A stretch of DNA of 64,000 nt from Crambe crambe (GCA_963924555.1 OZ004590.1:1364001-1428000); one strand, 5' to 3'; numbered from the stretch's first letter, positions 36,313-52,215 are shown. The notes: generated by a model not told the origin, from the letters alone. Numbers and translations are program-made.

Positions 36313-39300
36313 TTAATGAAGCTGTTTATAAATTGCTTCCATCCAGATGCCCACTGCATGAGCTCCAGGGTCAGGTTGAGTGAGTTGACTGGAGTGCACG
36401 TAGCTGGCTCGACCAGCACGGGCCTCCATTTCAGTGGTGGCCAAAGCTCCTGCTTGAGCTTCCTGTGTGGGGAAGGAAATCATTATGAAGGAGTCATGAA
36501 ACTCAGCAACACCACCAAATGATTCATAACAATGTTACAAGATACCCCAAATTTTAGCTAGCAAAATCTAGAGGGAGGGGTGAGCCCCACTCAAAGGGAG
36601 CTTAAGCCACACCCCTTATCTTAAACTGCACTGACCGTGCCTAATACAATTGGCTTACCTTGACTGCTTTACCAAAGATCTGTACAGCCTGTTGCCAAGA
36701 AAGATCTGGAGACAATTCACTGTTGAGGACCTCTACTGCAGGGCTCAGAGCGTCCAGCTACAAGGATAACATTAACTAATAGTGGGACTTCGTATACACA
36801 CACACTTATATACCATAGTCCTGTCTCCAACTTTAGCACCACCATACCTGAAAAAGTAATGGTCATAAGCTTACTATAGTTAAAATTACTGACTTTTTGA
36901 TAGCACTCATGCCTTCTGTCAGTGCCTTTGCCCAGGAAGAAGGTAAGGAGGGTTTCTCCATTACTGCTGCACCAGCACTCAGAAATAAATTATATATCTG
37001 AAAGGAACACAAAATGAGGGAAGCACCTTGGAGTCCTTGATTAATGGGTCATATGGCACCTCCTTGATTAAGAGGTCATATGGCACACTATCAGGGAAGC
37101 ACCTCCTTGATTAAGAGGTCATATGGCACAGTATCAGGGAAGCACCTCCTTGATTAAGGGGTCATATGGCACAGTATCAGGAATCACCTCCTTGATTAAT
37201 GGACACTATCAGGGAAACACCTCCTTGATTAAGGGGTCATATGGCACATTATCAGGGAAGCACCTCCTTGATTAAGGGGTCATATGGCACATTATCAGGG
37301 AAGCACCTCCGTGATTAAGAGGTCATATGGTACATTATCAGGGAAGGGGTCATATGGCATACTATCAGGGAAAATTTTATTAAGGGGGTTAGCTTACTGC
37401 TCCGGAGGATCCTCCCATATCACTCTCCACAGCGGCTGCCAAAGAGAGGAGCACTTGTGATGGATCATCCCATGGAAACAGTGCAAACTTTCGCTGAATA
37501 CCTGCAATCATAAAATTTTTGAAACTTCACTTGGATGTTCTGTGAGTAGTTTTTTTCCCTTATACTCACACTCACCAATAGCTCCAGCTTTCAGAGTACT
37601 ACCACAGTCTCCATCACCACTCCCTCTGTCAAGCTCATTCAACTTCTCCTCTGCACTTATCAGAGCCTTGCACACTGATACTACACACTTCTTCAAAAGT
37701 TCACCTACTCAGAAATAATAGTGTGATATGAGCAGGTTTAATGAGCAGGCTTCAATAACATTACCTAGCGAAGTAAGGGGCTCTTCACTCTTAACTTTCA
37801 CACTATCAGTAAATACAGGTGATGGCATAGGAGCAGAGTCCACTCTCAAGCAGCTGCCATTCACTCCTCTGCAATAGCAAGGCCAGCCAGGGGCAGTGGT
37901 GGGCAAATCTACTTGCATCGCATCAGAGAAGTAAAATCATTGCATGAAGCTTGGTGATCGAAATTCTTTTGTAAGGGGTCAAGATACAAGTACATCAGGG
38001 GGTGATTTCTATGCCTTAAATGTACCCAGTCCAGGCATGTATATGTGATCATAATTACATATCAAATCATGCTGAGAATCAGTGATTGTACTGTCTAGGC
38101 CAACCTGATCGCTTCTTAAACTCAGCAACAGGGATACAAAATCTATTCTGGGCCAGGTTTGTATGTCAGATTATCTGTATTTCTGTCACTGACCTAAATA
38201 CTGGTCCCAAGCAGGCTCTATTTTCAAGAGTGTGAGAGACACACCAGCCATTTCCAGCGAAGTCATCAGACTGCCATAGATCACACGGTCCACACTCATC
38301 TTCAGCTTGTCCACTAGACAGAACAGACAGAAAGAAGAATGAAATAAGAATACAAGAGTTCACAACTTACCAAGATGGCGGATGGCAGCATTAACAATAA
38401 CCAGGAGTTCCAAGTTTGAAGTGCCTCCTAAATTATTGACCACTAAGGCAATACTCGTTCCTATAGAAAAATAAGCCTGTTGAAGCCTAGACCTATCAAT
38501 AGCAACCAATCACCTGGGGTTGCTTGGAAATATTGATATCCTTCTTCTTGTGATAAAACTTGGGAGATCATTTTCTCCACAACAGCATTAGCAGGTTGAA
38601 CCTGGTACCATCATGACAGAGTGCATCAATAAAAACAACGCATGGCTCTTGCAAGTATTTCTTGCCTTAGTTCTTTCAGCCCCAGCTTCCCCATGGATAC
38701 CTAGGTAAGTACCGGTCAAATAAGTCAAGATTTATTGCAGTAGTGGTCAATATAAATTCTTCACAGTTAATAGACTGACCTAGTCCTAACTCCATCTCGT
38801 TCTCTTCCAGAGTGAAGGAAGGTTTATGACCAGGAACACTGCATGGAGACAAACTCACACTCATTGTACCTGTAAAGATGAAGAATGTAGAATGATGAAC
38901 CTAGTCAGGTGAGAACTGTAGGGGAAAATAGACTGGGAAATTTTCATCAGAGCAAGAACAATGAAAAGCATTGTGATTTTGAAAAAAAAAAATTCACTGA
39001 GAGTTGGCTATCTCATTTTTTCTTTCTCTCTCCTGGGACCTTCCCTCCTTCCCTCTCTCACACACATAATATGCTATTTCTTCGCTTATTTTTCTCAGCT
39101 AACATGATAAAAAATTCATAGAATTAGTTCTCATAAAAATTAGCTTATGAAACAATTCATAAGCTAATTTTTATGAATGCTATTTCTTGTTGATACCATG
39201 ATCTGCACCTATAAACTGAGCATGCATGAGAATCCATGATCCTCCCTGTGCAATATTTTGACTCACCAACATTGCTAGCTACTCTTTCAGCAGTGGAAAC

Positions 39301-40070
39301 GATTTCATCCAGAGAGAAACCCTTCTCTGCCATTGCTCCAGCAATCTGTATTCTCCAAACACTAATAATATCACTCAAACAAGTTACCCTTAGCTAGCTA
39401 GCCACTTAGTGTCTGCAGTAATACATATTAAATGACCGATCACACAAAAGTCGTAGTTTCAAATTGGCCTTTCAAGATATCACAGCTACTCAAGTCACCT
39501 TATGGACCAGGACTGTTCCACACAATCCTCTCCTTCCTGCAGCCTTTCCTTCTGATGGGAGAGCACAGTCCTCCCCCACCACCACCATCTCCACCTTCAT
39601 ACCCTCACCTCTGGCTTGCTCCAGTGCTATCCCAAAGTTAAGGCGGTCTCCAGTGTAGTTCTTGACAATCATCAGAGTCCCAGCTGGACTACATATGGCC
39701 CTGAGGGCTGCTAGGACAGAGCCAGGGGGTGGGGAAGCAAAGACTGCCCCAGCCACTGCTGCTGTCAGCATGCCTTGTCCAATGTAACCAGCATGAGCAG
39801 GTTCATGACCACTCCCCCCTCCAGATAGAAGAGTTACCTGATATGATACAACAATTATTACTCAACCATAGGTGGATGCAACTCACACGTATATAGGTGT
39901 AATAGCTGCAGCTAGTTAGTCACTTTTCCGTGCTTGGTCACTTGCTCCACATCAGCTCTGATGATGACCCTGTGACCTTCCAGCAGCTTGAGTCCTGGAC
40001 AGGCAGCCACCAGCCCAGCAAGAGCCTCATCTACTACACCAGCTGGATCGTTGATTAGCTTCTTACTCAT
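36313..40070 (-). CDS. TKFC: Triokinase/FMN cyclase (dihydroxyacetone kinase), full length (TKFC-A)
   Basis: Fifteen exons (40070-39924, 39837-39499, 39345-39267, 38869-38780, 38700-38666, 38601-38514, 38460-38371, 38313-38194, 37908-37765, 37704-37576, 37501-37398, 36997-36894, 36847-36814, 36757-36659, 36462-36313) join exactly to 583 residues (human 575). TKFC phosphorylates dihydroxyacetone and glyceraldehyde (fructose metabolism) and splits FAD to cyclic FMN. The K domain has [20 protein letters not shown], the catalytic GIHGEAG with His221, and [19 protein letters not shown]. After a Pro/Cys linker, the L domain has [13 protein letters not shown] (Mg-ATP aspartates), [17 protein letters not shown] and [20 protein letters not shown]. 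The intron after exon 5 has a GC donor (AAG|GCAAGA). It is head-to-head with ERG28, and TKFC-B follows within 150 bp. Confidence 0.95.
37017..37380. repeat. Minisatellite of about 42 bp in the intron upstream of TKFC-A exon 12
   Basis: Eight or nine units contain CACCTCCTTGATTAAG, GGTCATATGGCACA and TATCAGGGAAG. Units vary by small deletions, and the array fills almost the whole intron between exons 11 and 12. Confidence 0.9.
39132..39175. repeat. Perfect 20-bp hairpin in a TKFC-A intron
   Basis: CATAAAAATTAGCTTATGAA, then a 4-nt ACAA loop, then its exact reverse complement. The left arm with its flank (GAATTAGTTCTCATAAAA) recurs in reverse at 52502-52535, so this is the end of a dispersed repeat. 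Confidence 0.85.
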
Positions 40071-40107
40071 GTTCGAAGCTTAAGGCAGCCACACTTTTTT
40101 CTTCTGC

Positions 40108-40113
40108 CACGTG
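40108..40113. promoter_or_regulatory. CACGTG E-box in the TKFC / ERG28 promoter
   Basis: A canonical E-box (GCCACGTGTC) lies 38 bp upstream of the TKFC-A ATG in the 298-bp divergent promoter shared with ERG28. MYC/MAX, USF, MondoA/ChREBP or SREBP-type bHLH factors could bind it. A purine-rich tract of about 60 bp (AAGAAAGAAAG-type) follows at 40155-40215. Confidence 0.4.
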
Positions 40114-40368
40114 TCGCTTATAATGATATTCATATTCATACTTAAGCCAGATAAGCAAAAAAGAAAGAAAGAAAAAAGAAGGAAGGAAAGAAAGAAAGTA
40201 AGAAGAAGGAAAACAGTCTCTGCTTCTCTCTAAGTTTTGAGTGGCAGTAGAAATTCAAGAAGGGGTGGGGCTGGTATGCAAGTAGCTAATGATATTCATG
40301 ATTTTTGAGTCATCTGTCGATCTGGTGACTGAAGAGGTTGAAGAACTCAGCAGCTAGCCTCCGTCACT

Positions 40369-40955
40369 ATGGCTGTTGATCTACTATTCTATTTGCGTTG
40401 TTGGGTGGGGCTTTTGGGCTCCATAGCTACTATTCAAGGCCTTAATTGTTACTACAATCAGTTCTACACAGGAAAACTCCTCTATTCCCTCAACCCCAAG
40501 GAAGGTGTGTGGGCTAGCTAAAACTCATTCTATCTCTGAGTAGTGCTAAAAACAGAGTTTACTCAAGCATCATGAATTGCAGCTGGACCCCTATTCAGCA
40601 GAATGTTTGGAAACTGGACACTTTTGGCAGGAGTGGTCAGACTAGCATTTGCACTATCAACACCCACACTAAGGTATGTTCAAATTTGGTGTCTCTTTAG
40701 ATTCTTCTTTATCACTTTTGCATTATGTCTAGTATGTTTCTGATAACTCTGTTCTCCTTTGCTCTGGCTTTTTTCCATTTTTCCACTGAGATATGGATTA
40801 CCAAGACGTCTGCTCTGGTGTATGCAACGGCCATGCCTTTACTCTTTTCTGGTAATTACGTATGAAAGGAAAGCATTATTATAAATCATTGGAATTTTAT
40901 GTACCTAGGTGGCAGTGCATTATGGATGTTGATGTTGCTTCCACAAATAATATGA
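40369..40955 (+). CDS. ERG28: ERG28 sterol biosynthesis scaffold protein
   Basis: Four exons, 40369-40504, 40583-40673, 40733-40851 and 40909-40955, join in phases 1, 2 and 1 to 130 residues (human about 140). ERG28 is a small endoplasmic-reticulum membrane protein that holds together the sterol C4-demethylation enzymes. Its four hydrophobic segments fall in the expected places: LLFYLRCWVGLLGSIATIQG, FGNWTLLAGVVRLAFAL, LITLFSFALAFFHFSTEIW and GSALWMLMLLPQII. The family feature FG.WTLL..V.R at the start of the second segment is present. The C-terminus is short and lacks the basic tail of the human protein. Identification rests on topology plus these motifs. Confidence 0.82.
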
Positions 40956-41239
40956 TAGCTAGCTAGTTAGCTTGTTCACATTGCTTGTATTAGAGCAGAT
41001 GATTCACTAGTCTCAGCATAGCTAGTTTAGGTGCTAGATCCATTACATGAATAATCATTATCTAACATACCAAGTAGTAATATATAAAAGTCTTCCTTGA
41101 TCCCAATTTTCGAGCGTTGAAAGTTTTTGGGATAGGAAGGAATTAGCTACATGATCACAGTTAATAAAGTAAAATGCCCAGGACATGTCACACCTGCAGT
41201 AGTAGAAACTTAGACATCCTTTTTAGCTACACTTTCATC

Positions 41240-46138
<4,899 letters not shown>

Positions 46139-46189
46139 CTTTACTAAAGGAACCCTTTACCTACTAGTAGTGATTCCAGTGTCACGTCA

Positions 46190-47050
46190 CAGCGGCGACA
46201 AAATATCCTAGGAAATTCTGTTGCGAGCGAAATAACCTCCCAGGATATTTTGTCGCCGCCAAGATATATTGTCGCTTTATGTGAAGTAGGTGGTATAGCT
46301 GTATCTGATTATACAAAGATAATCGCTCCAACAAATTGCTCTCCTAGCTAGCAATAAAAAATCACTATTTTTATTCTGTCTTAGTGTTCAATAGTGATAA
46401 TATCTCCTAGCCTAAGGATATTTTTCATTAACTATATTAATATAATCATGAATGCAGTGCTGAGCAACAAAATATCCTGTAAGAGATGTATCAAGTAGCT
46501 ATAGCTAACTGCAATAATATATCCTGGCGGCGACAAAATATCCTAGGAGATTACGACAGAATTTCCTAGGATATTCGTCGCAGCGACAGAATCTCCCAGC
46601 ATAGATATTATAATACTAATCTATGCTCCCAGTGACAAAATTAACTGTGACACTGGCACCAGGACACTCGGAAAAATTTTCAAAGGTTGAAAGAGAAAAA
46701 AAACAGGAGATTCTGTCGCGGCGACAAAATATCCTAGGAAATTCTGTCGCGAGCGACTTAATCTCCTATAGGATATTTTGTCGCCACCAGGATGTACTGT
46801 CACAGCTAGCTATATCATAGATACATCTCCTATAGGATATTTTGTTGCTCAGTACTGCATACATGACTATATTGGATATTACATAGCCAGAGCATAGATA
46901 GCGGAGTATAGAATATATAAAGCAAAATCTCCTATAGTCACTCATTATAATTAAGTAAATTCTCCTAGGATATTATGTTCTTCACATGCATAGTTGTATA
47001 GCAATAGAGTGACCAAATCTTCTAGATTATTTTGTTGCTCTCCGATAGCT
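46190..47050. repeat. Cluster of CCTAGG-centred palindromic motifs, block 1
   Basis: The motif GCGACAAAATATCCTAGGA and its reverse complement recur about a dozen times. They are often paired as hairpins of 65-90 bp (46192-46257, 46527-46600, 46708-46800), with GTCGCGAGCGAC at the loop or centre. More decayed copies read AGGATATTTTGTTGCTC. There is no coding capacity. It lies just upstream of exon 1 of LARS2 copy 1. Confidence 0.85.
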
Positions 47051-47400
47051 ATAACTCCCAAAGACACTTCTATTTCAACAGGCTGACAAGATTATGGAAC
47101 TCTCTGCCACCAATTGATATGCTCCTACCATCAAATCCAAACTCAAAGATTACTTTTGATCAGTTATTCTGAGAAGTTTGAAGCCAATATAACACTTGCA
47201 CATTCATTCCATCTTGCATGTCAAATTTCAAGTCACCAATATTTTTTCTGTCGTTTTTGTTTATTTGTTGTGGTTTTTTTTTTGTTGTATTTTAATCCTC
47301 TCCTAATCGCCAGGCCAATCTTAATTGGTGAATCCTCAGCCTGCTCTATTACCCCATCTTTTTTTTTTGTGGACATAGCTATTCCAAGATAATTACCAGC
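47050..47400 (+). mobile_element. Non-LTR retrotransposon 3' fragment (LINE-like)
   Basis: The reading frame gives FNRLTRLWNSLPPIDMLLPS-type coding, which is the usual C-terminal end of CR1/Jockey-like ORF2 proteins, followed by a T-rich 3' region (TTTGTTTATTTGTTGTGG, TTTTAATCCTCTCCTAATCG). Related 3' sequence recurs at 51910-52140, and inverted at 52560-52740. A related short piece is at 59870-59925. Family assignment is inferred. Confidence 0.5.
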
Positions 47401-48159
47401 AAGTGTGAGTAGGCCCCATTTCACTGGGGGAGCCCCGCTTGGAAGCCCCCTGGGAGCACCCAATTTCACTAGTGATATAAAACCGGGGGGGGGGGGGGCC
47501 CCATATCACAGACGGCCCCATAGCGCTCCTACAACGTGTACTATTGAACGTGTGGTCTCGGATTCTATTCCCGATTCGAACTTTTTCAATCTTTAAAAAA
47601 TTTTCAAATGTCTTGTCAGCACTCTAAGAAGAATCTTTAGAGATAAAAGGCAATGTTTCTCACCGACCGCTGAAATTAAGTGGCTGATTTTTGGTCTAAA
47701 GCTTCCTAACAGCATTCTACAAAATTACAGAAGGATTTGTTGGTATCTACTTTATTATATGAGTTCCCAAAAGTGAGTATTTCAAGTTTCTGGGAAGTAA
47801 AATAGATATCAACAAACCCTTCTGTGATTTTTTAGAGAGTAGTGCCGCTCCTACACCGTGTACAATTGAACGTGCGGTCTCGGGTTCGATTCCCGATTCG
47901 AACTTTTTCAATCTTTGAAAATTTTTCTAAGTGGCAAGAAGTAAAATAGATATTTGGTATCTACTTTACTTTATGAGTTCCTAAAAGTGAGTATTTTAAG
48001 TCTCTGGGCTAAATCAAGAAATAAAATAGATATCAACAAACCCTTCTGTAATTTTTTAGAGAGTAGTGCTTCTTAGAAAGCTACAAATCAAAGAGTTTGG
48101 TGGTTGGTGAGAAAATGTTTTTTAGTTTGAATTCGAAAACTGTTCTAGAAGTTATCTTA

Positions 48160-48345
48160 GGCGAGATTACGCGAGATTATTGCCGTTTTTACGCCTTTTT
48201 CTGCGGAATTATATGATAAAGTGCGTTTAGCGCGTATCTCCTACGTATTTGCGTACTTACGCGCTTTATCAGATCATACGCGTTATAGTGCGCTGAATTT
48301 TACATGGGATAGTTTTTAGGCATCTGCCTAATATCCAGCATAATT
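48160..48345. repeat. CG-rich interspersed repeat, copy A (uninterrupted)
   Basis: This segment reads GCGAGATTACGCGAGATTAT, TGCCGTTTTTACGCCTTTTT, GCGCGTATCTCCTACGTATT, GCGTACTTACGCGCTTTATC and ends AATAATAGGTGCAG. A second copy at 50751-50955 has the same order. It lies between foldback units and may be part of a larger composite element. CG-rich words such as ACGCG stand out in AT-rich surroundings. Confidence 0.8.
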
Positions 48346-49918
48346 CTTGAAATAATAGGTGCAGTATAGAATCTGGCATAATATATCAAAATAACAGTCA
48401 TTATACATGTGCATATAAATCTTAACTGTTTAGACCGTAGCTGGTTCATGCACAATTTATAAACTGTTGAGCAATTTATAAATCGCGGCGCAAATTATAA
48501 AATGCGCAGCCCAATTTTTTAATCGTCACAATTTATAAAACGCGCCCAACATTTGTTTCTTGGATCTTCCTTCTATAAAAGACCATTCTTAGAGTGCTTG
48601 TCATAGGCATAAGGATATACTCCACCTGTCAAGTACTCTTTGAAGCTGATTGCCAGCAAGTGTGCGTGGGCTTGATTTCTCTGGGGGAGCCCATTTCACT
48701 AGTGATATACGGCCGGGCCATATCACAGGGGGCCCTATAGCGCTCCTACACCGTGTACTAGATTTCCGATTCGAACTTTTTTAATCTTTGCAAATTTTTC
48801 TAAGTGTCCCGCAGGCAGTCTAAGAAGAATCTTTAGAGATAAAAGGCATTGTTTCTCACCGACCGCTGAAATTAAGTGGCAGATTTTTCGCCTAAAGCTT
48901 CTTAGCAGAACTCTCTACAAAATTACAGAAGGATTTGTTGGTATCTACTTTACTTTTTGAGTTCCCAAAAGTGAGTGTTTTAAGTTTCTGGGCTAAATCA
49001 TGCAAGAAGTAAAATATATAGATATCAACAAACCCTTTTGTAATTTTTTAGAGAGTTGCTACAAATCAAAAATCAGCCAGTGAAGTTTGGTGGTTGGTGA
49101 GAAGTAATGCTTTTTAGTTTGAATTCGAAAACTGTTATCACGGCCCCATATCGTTCCTACACCGTGTACTATTGAACGTGCGGTCTCGGGTTCGATTCCC
49201 GATTCGAAGTTTTTCAAAAATTTTTAAGTGTCTTGCCGGCGATATAAGAAGACTCTTTAGAGATAAAAGGCATTGTTTCTCACCGACCGCTGAAATTAAG
49301 GGGCTGATTTTTGGCCCAAAGCTTCTTAGCAGCACTCTCTACAAAATTACAAAAGGATTCGTTGGTATCTACTTTACTTTTTTAGTTCCCAAAAGTAAGT
49401 TTCTGGGCTAAATCAAGAATTAAAATTGATATCCACAAACCCTTCTAAAAAAAGCTATAAACCAAAAACCAGCCAATGAAGTTTAGTGGTTGGTGAGAAG
49501 TAATGATTTTTAGTTTGAATTCGAAAACTGTTATCACGGGCCGATATCCCTCCTACACCGTGTACTATTGAACGTGCGATTCCCGATTCGAACTTTTTTA
49601 ATCTTTGAAAATTTTTCTAAGTGTCCTGCCGGCACACTAAGAATCTTTACAGATAAAAGGCATTATTTCTCACCGATTGCTGAAATCAAGTGGTTGATTT
49701 TTGGCCATTTGCAGCACTCTACAAAATTACTGAGGGATTTGTTGGTATCTACTTTATTTTTTGAGTTCCCAAAAGTTAGTATTTTAAGTTTCTGGGCTAT
49801 ATCAAGAAGATATCAACAAACCCTTCTGTATTTTTTTTTAGAGAATGGTGCTAAAAAGCTACAAACCAAAAATCAGTCAGTGAAGTTTGGTGGTTGGTGA
49901 GAAAATGTTTTATAGTTT

Positions 49919-50021
49919 GAATTTTTTTAATTTTACATATCAATTTTATCACAAAGGCTAGACTAGCTAGCAACAGTAATAAATATTGGATGAAAAGACA
50001 GTTAGATGATACCATCGAATT
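49919..50021 (-). mobile_element. 5'-truncated retroposon insertion of about 90 bp with target-site duplication
   Basis: Bases 49935-50016 are the reverse complement of 59145-59226, the 3' end of the retroelement at 58.9 kb, and start with a T-run (A-tail in its own orientation). GAATT occurs on both sides (49919-49923 and 50017-50021), and the interrupted string TTTGAATTCGAAAA is intact in other foldback units. It is therefore a very short retroposon inserted in a foldback unit. Confidence 0.75.
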
Positions 50022-50056
50022 CGAAAAAGTTTTTTACGCGAGATTACGCGAGATTA

Positions 50057-50750
50057 TTATTATTATTTTTATTTTTTATTTTTTTATTTAACGTTGCTCA
50101 GCAACTGAAATATAAAGATGTAGAGAGGAGAAGTAAATAATAAGAAAAGTGAGACAAAAGGTTAGGGTGACGTGTGATTAGTCCAATGCTGGGATGTGGC
50201 AGACCCGGGTGATAAGATCTATTGGGGCCTCCGGTTCCCTGCTTGCATGGCCAATGGTGGAACGGGCGCCCCTGATGCTCATGATAGCTGCACGTAGCAG
50301 AGAGAACGAGAGACGACATCGGATCCAGCCCATGGTGTTGCTGTAGTTATCATCTCTTTTTGTTGAGATAAGAGTGGCCAGTCTCTTGTATGTGTTTATA
50401 GCAGCACGTCCCATGCTACCAGTGCAAGACAGAACGAGGGGAGTGAAAGAGCCATGTTCAACTTCTCTGATTCGTTGATCATAGGACCTTTTCTTTGCAT
50501 TTTCATGAGATCTGTAGCAAGTTGTTAGTTGGGAGTTTCGGTTTGAGGGAGCATATGGGTTGAAAACCCTTACATCAAAGAAAGCTCTCTCGTGCCTACT
50601 TCCCCAGAAGCCATCAGCAGCGATGTCTAAGCGGGCTCCACTCTGACGATTTGATGATGATTTGATGATTTGATGATGATTGATGATTGATTGATGATTG
50701 ATTGATGATGATTGATGATTGATCGATGATGATGATTGATGATTTGATGA
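50057..50750 (-). mobile_element. Retroelement insertion carrying a C-terminal reverse-transcriptase-polyprotein fragment
   Basis: On the minus strand, about 50645-50178 is one open frame that includes FWGSRHERAFFDVRVFNPYA, YDQRIREVEHGSFTPLVLSC and GWIRCRLSFSLLRAAIMSIR, a module I associate with the C-terminal ends of non-LTR retroelement polyproteins in sponges and cnidarians. The 3' end runs into an A/T-rich tail. CGCGAGATTA is duplicated at 50047-50056 and 50751-50760, and the uninterrupted target exists at 48170-48190. The 5' end carries a GATGATTTGATGATTGATG microsatellite (50645-50750). The element is truncated and not autonomous. Confidence 0.8.
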
Positions 50751-51974
50751 CGCGAGATTATTGCCGTTTTTACGCCTTTTTCTGCGGAATTATACTGTAA
50801 AGCGCGTTTAGCGCGTATCTCCGACGTATTTACGTACTTACGCGCTTTAGCAGATCATACGGGTAATAGCGCGCTCAATTCTTCACGGGAATTGTATTCC
50901 TGTGTTTAGGCATCTGCCTAATATCCAGCATCATTTTTGGAATAATAGGTGCAGCATCTCATAGCGCTCCTACACCGTGTACTATTGAACGTGCGGTCTC
51001 GGGCTTGATTCCCGATTCGAACTTTTTCAATCTTTGAAAATTTTTCTAAGTGTCCCGCCGGCACTCCAAGAAGAATCATTAGAGTTAAAAGGCATTGTTT
51101 CTCACCGACTGCTGAAATTAAGTGGCTGATTTTAGGCCTAAAGCTTCTTAACAGCACTCTCTACAAAATTACAGAAGGATTTGTTGGTATCTACTTTACT
51201 TTTTGAGTTCCCTAAGTTAGTATTTTTAAATCAAGAAGTAAAATAGATATTTTTTAGAGCGTGGTGCTACAAAGCTACAAACCAAAAATCAGCCAGTAAA
51301 GTTTGGTGGTTGGTGAGAAGTAATGCTTTTTAGTTTGAATTCGAAAACTGTTTTCACGGGCCCATATCGCTCCTACATTGAACGTGCTGTCTCGGGTTCG
51401 ATTCCCGATTCGAACTTTTTCAATCTTCGAAAAAAATTTAAGTTCTTTCTCACCAATCGCTTAAATTTAGTGGCTGATTTCTGGCCTAAAGCTTCTTAAC
51501 AGCACTCTACAAAAATAAAAAAATAGAAAGATTTGTTGGTATCTACTTTACTTTTTGAGTTCCCAAAAGTGAGTATTTTAAGTTTCTGTCAACAAACCCT
51601 TCTGTAATTTTTTAGAGAGTGGTGCTAGAAAGCTACGAATCAAAAATAAGCCAGTGAAGTTGGTATCGTGTATTGTGTGATTTCTACTAGGGGATATCCG
51701 ATTATCAATGAAATTGCCCAATGTTAAGTGATCTTCGGACGTTTCATTAGTGGTGGATTCCATGGTATTATTCCATTGATCCCTCGCACTTCATATTTAA
51801 TTAGTGTATGCCTGCCCTATCTTTTCATCATGGAATTTTATTTTATTAATGTCCAGGCTGTCCTCTGCAGTGTCTGTTCATATATGGCGGTCGATAATTT
51901 ACTCTATATGTCCTTCACATCTCCAACTCCCAAAAACACTATATATTTCAACAAGCTGACTGGATTATGGACCA

Positions 51975-52143
51975 ATCATTTTCCTGTTGTTTTTTGATTG
52001 TTTGTTGTGGCTGTTATTTTAAATCCTCTCCTAGTTGCTATGCCAGTCTCGGTGGATCCTCAGCCTGCATGGTCTAATTGACCCATCTTTTTCTTTGTTG
52101 TAACTTATCTCATTTCTTAAAATGTTATCTTGTGCTATAAATC

Positions 52144-52215
<72 letters not shown>

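Larger units (their letters stand above)
47500..51660. mobile_element. Array of foldback (long-hairpin) elements with a tRNA-like T-arm
   Basis: About seven units begin near 47511, 47843, 48700, 49138, 49541, 50950 and 51351. Each starts with CCTACACCGTGTACTATTGA, then TCTCGGGTTCGATTCCCGA, a perfect 5-bp T-stem with a TTCGATT loop (pol III B-box). Next comes a left arm (TTTCTCACCGACCGCTGAAA, CTACAAAATTACAGAAGGAT, TTGTTGGTATCTACTTTA), a loop of about 45 bp with GTTCCCAAAAGTGAG, and a matching reverse-complement right arm (AGATATCAACAAACCCTTCT, AATCAGCCAGTGAAG, GGTTGGTGAGAA). Units are 300-480 bp with internal deletions in some. No protein is encoded. Confidence 0.85.

Noticed and set aside
37017..37380. 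CRISPR-like array
   Set aside because: Units are contiguous tandem repeats without unique spacers, inside an animal intron.
47860..47920. A functional tRNA gene at the repeated T-arm
   Set aside because: Only the T-arm and a poor anticodon arm are present. No acceptor stem pairs and the A-box is not recognisable, so it is tRNA-derived at most.
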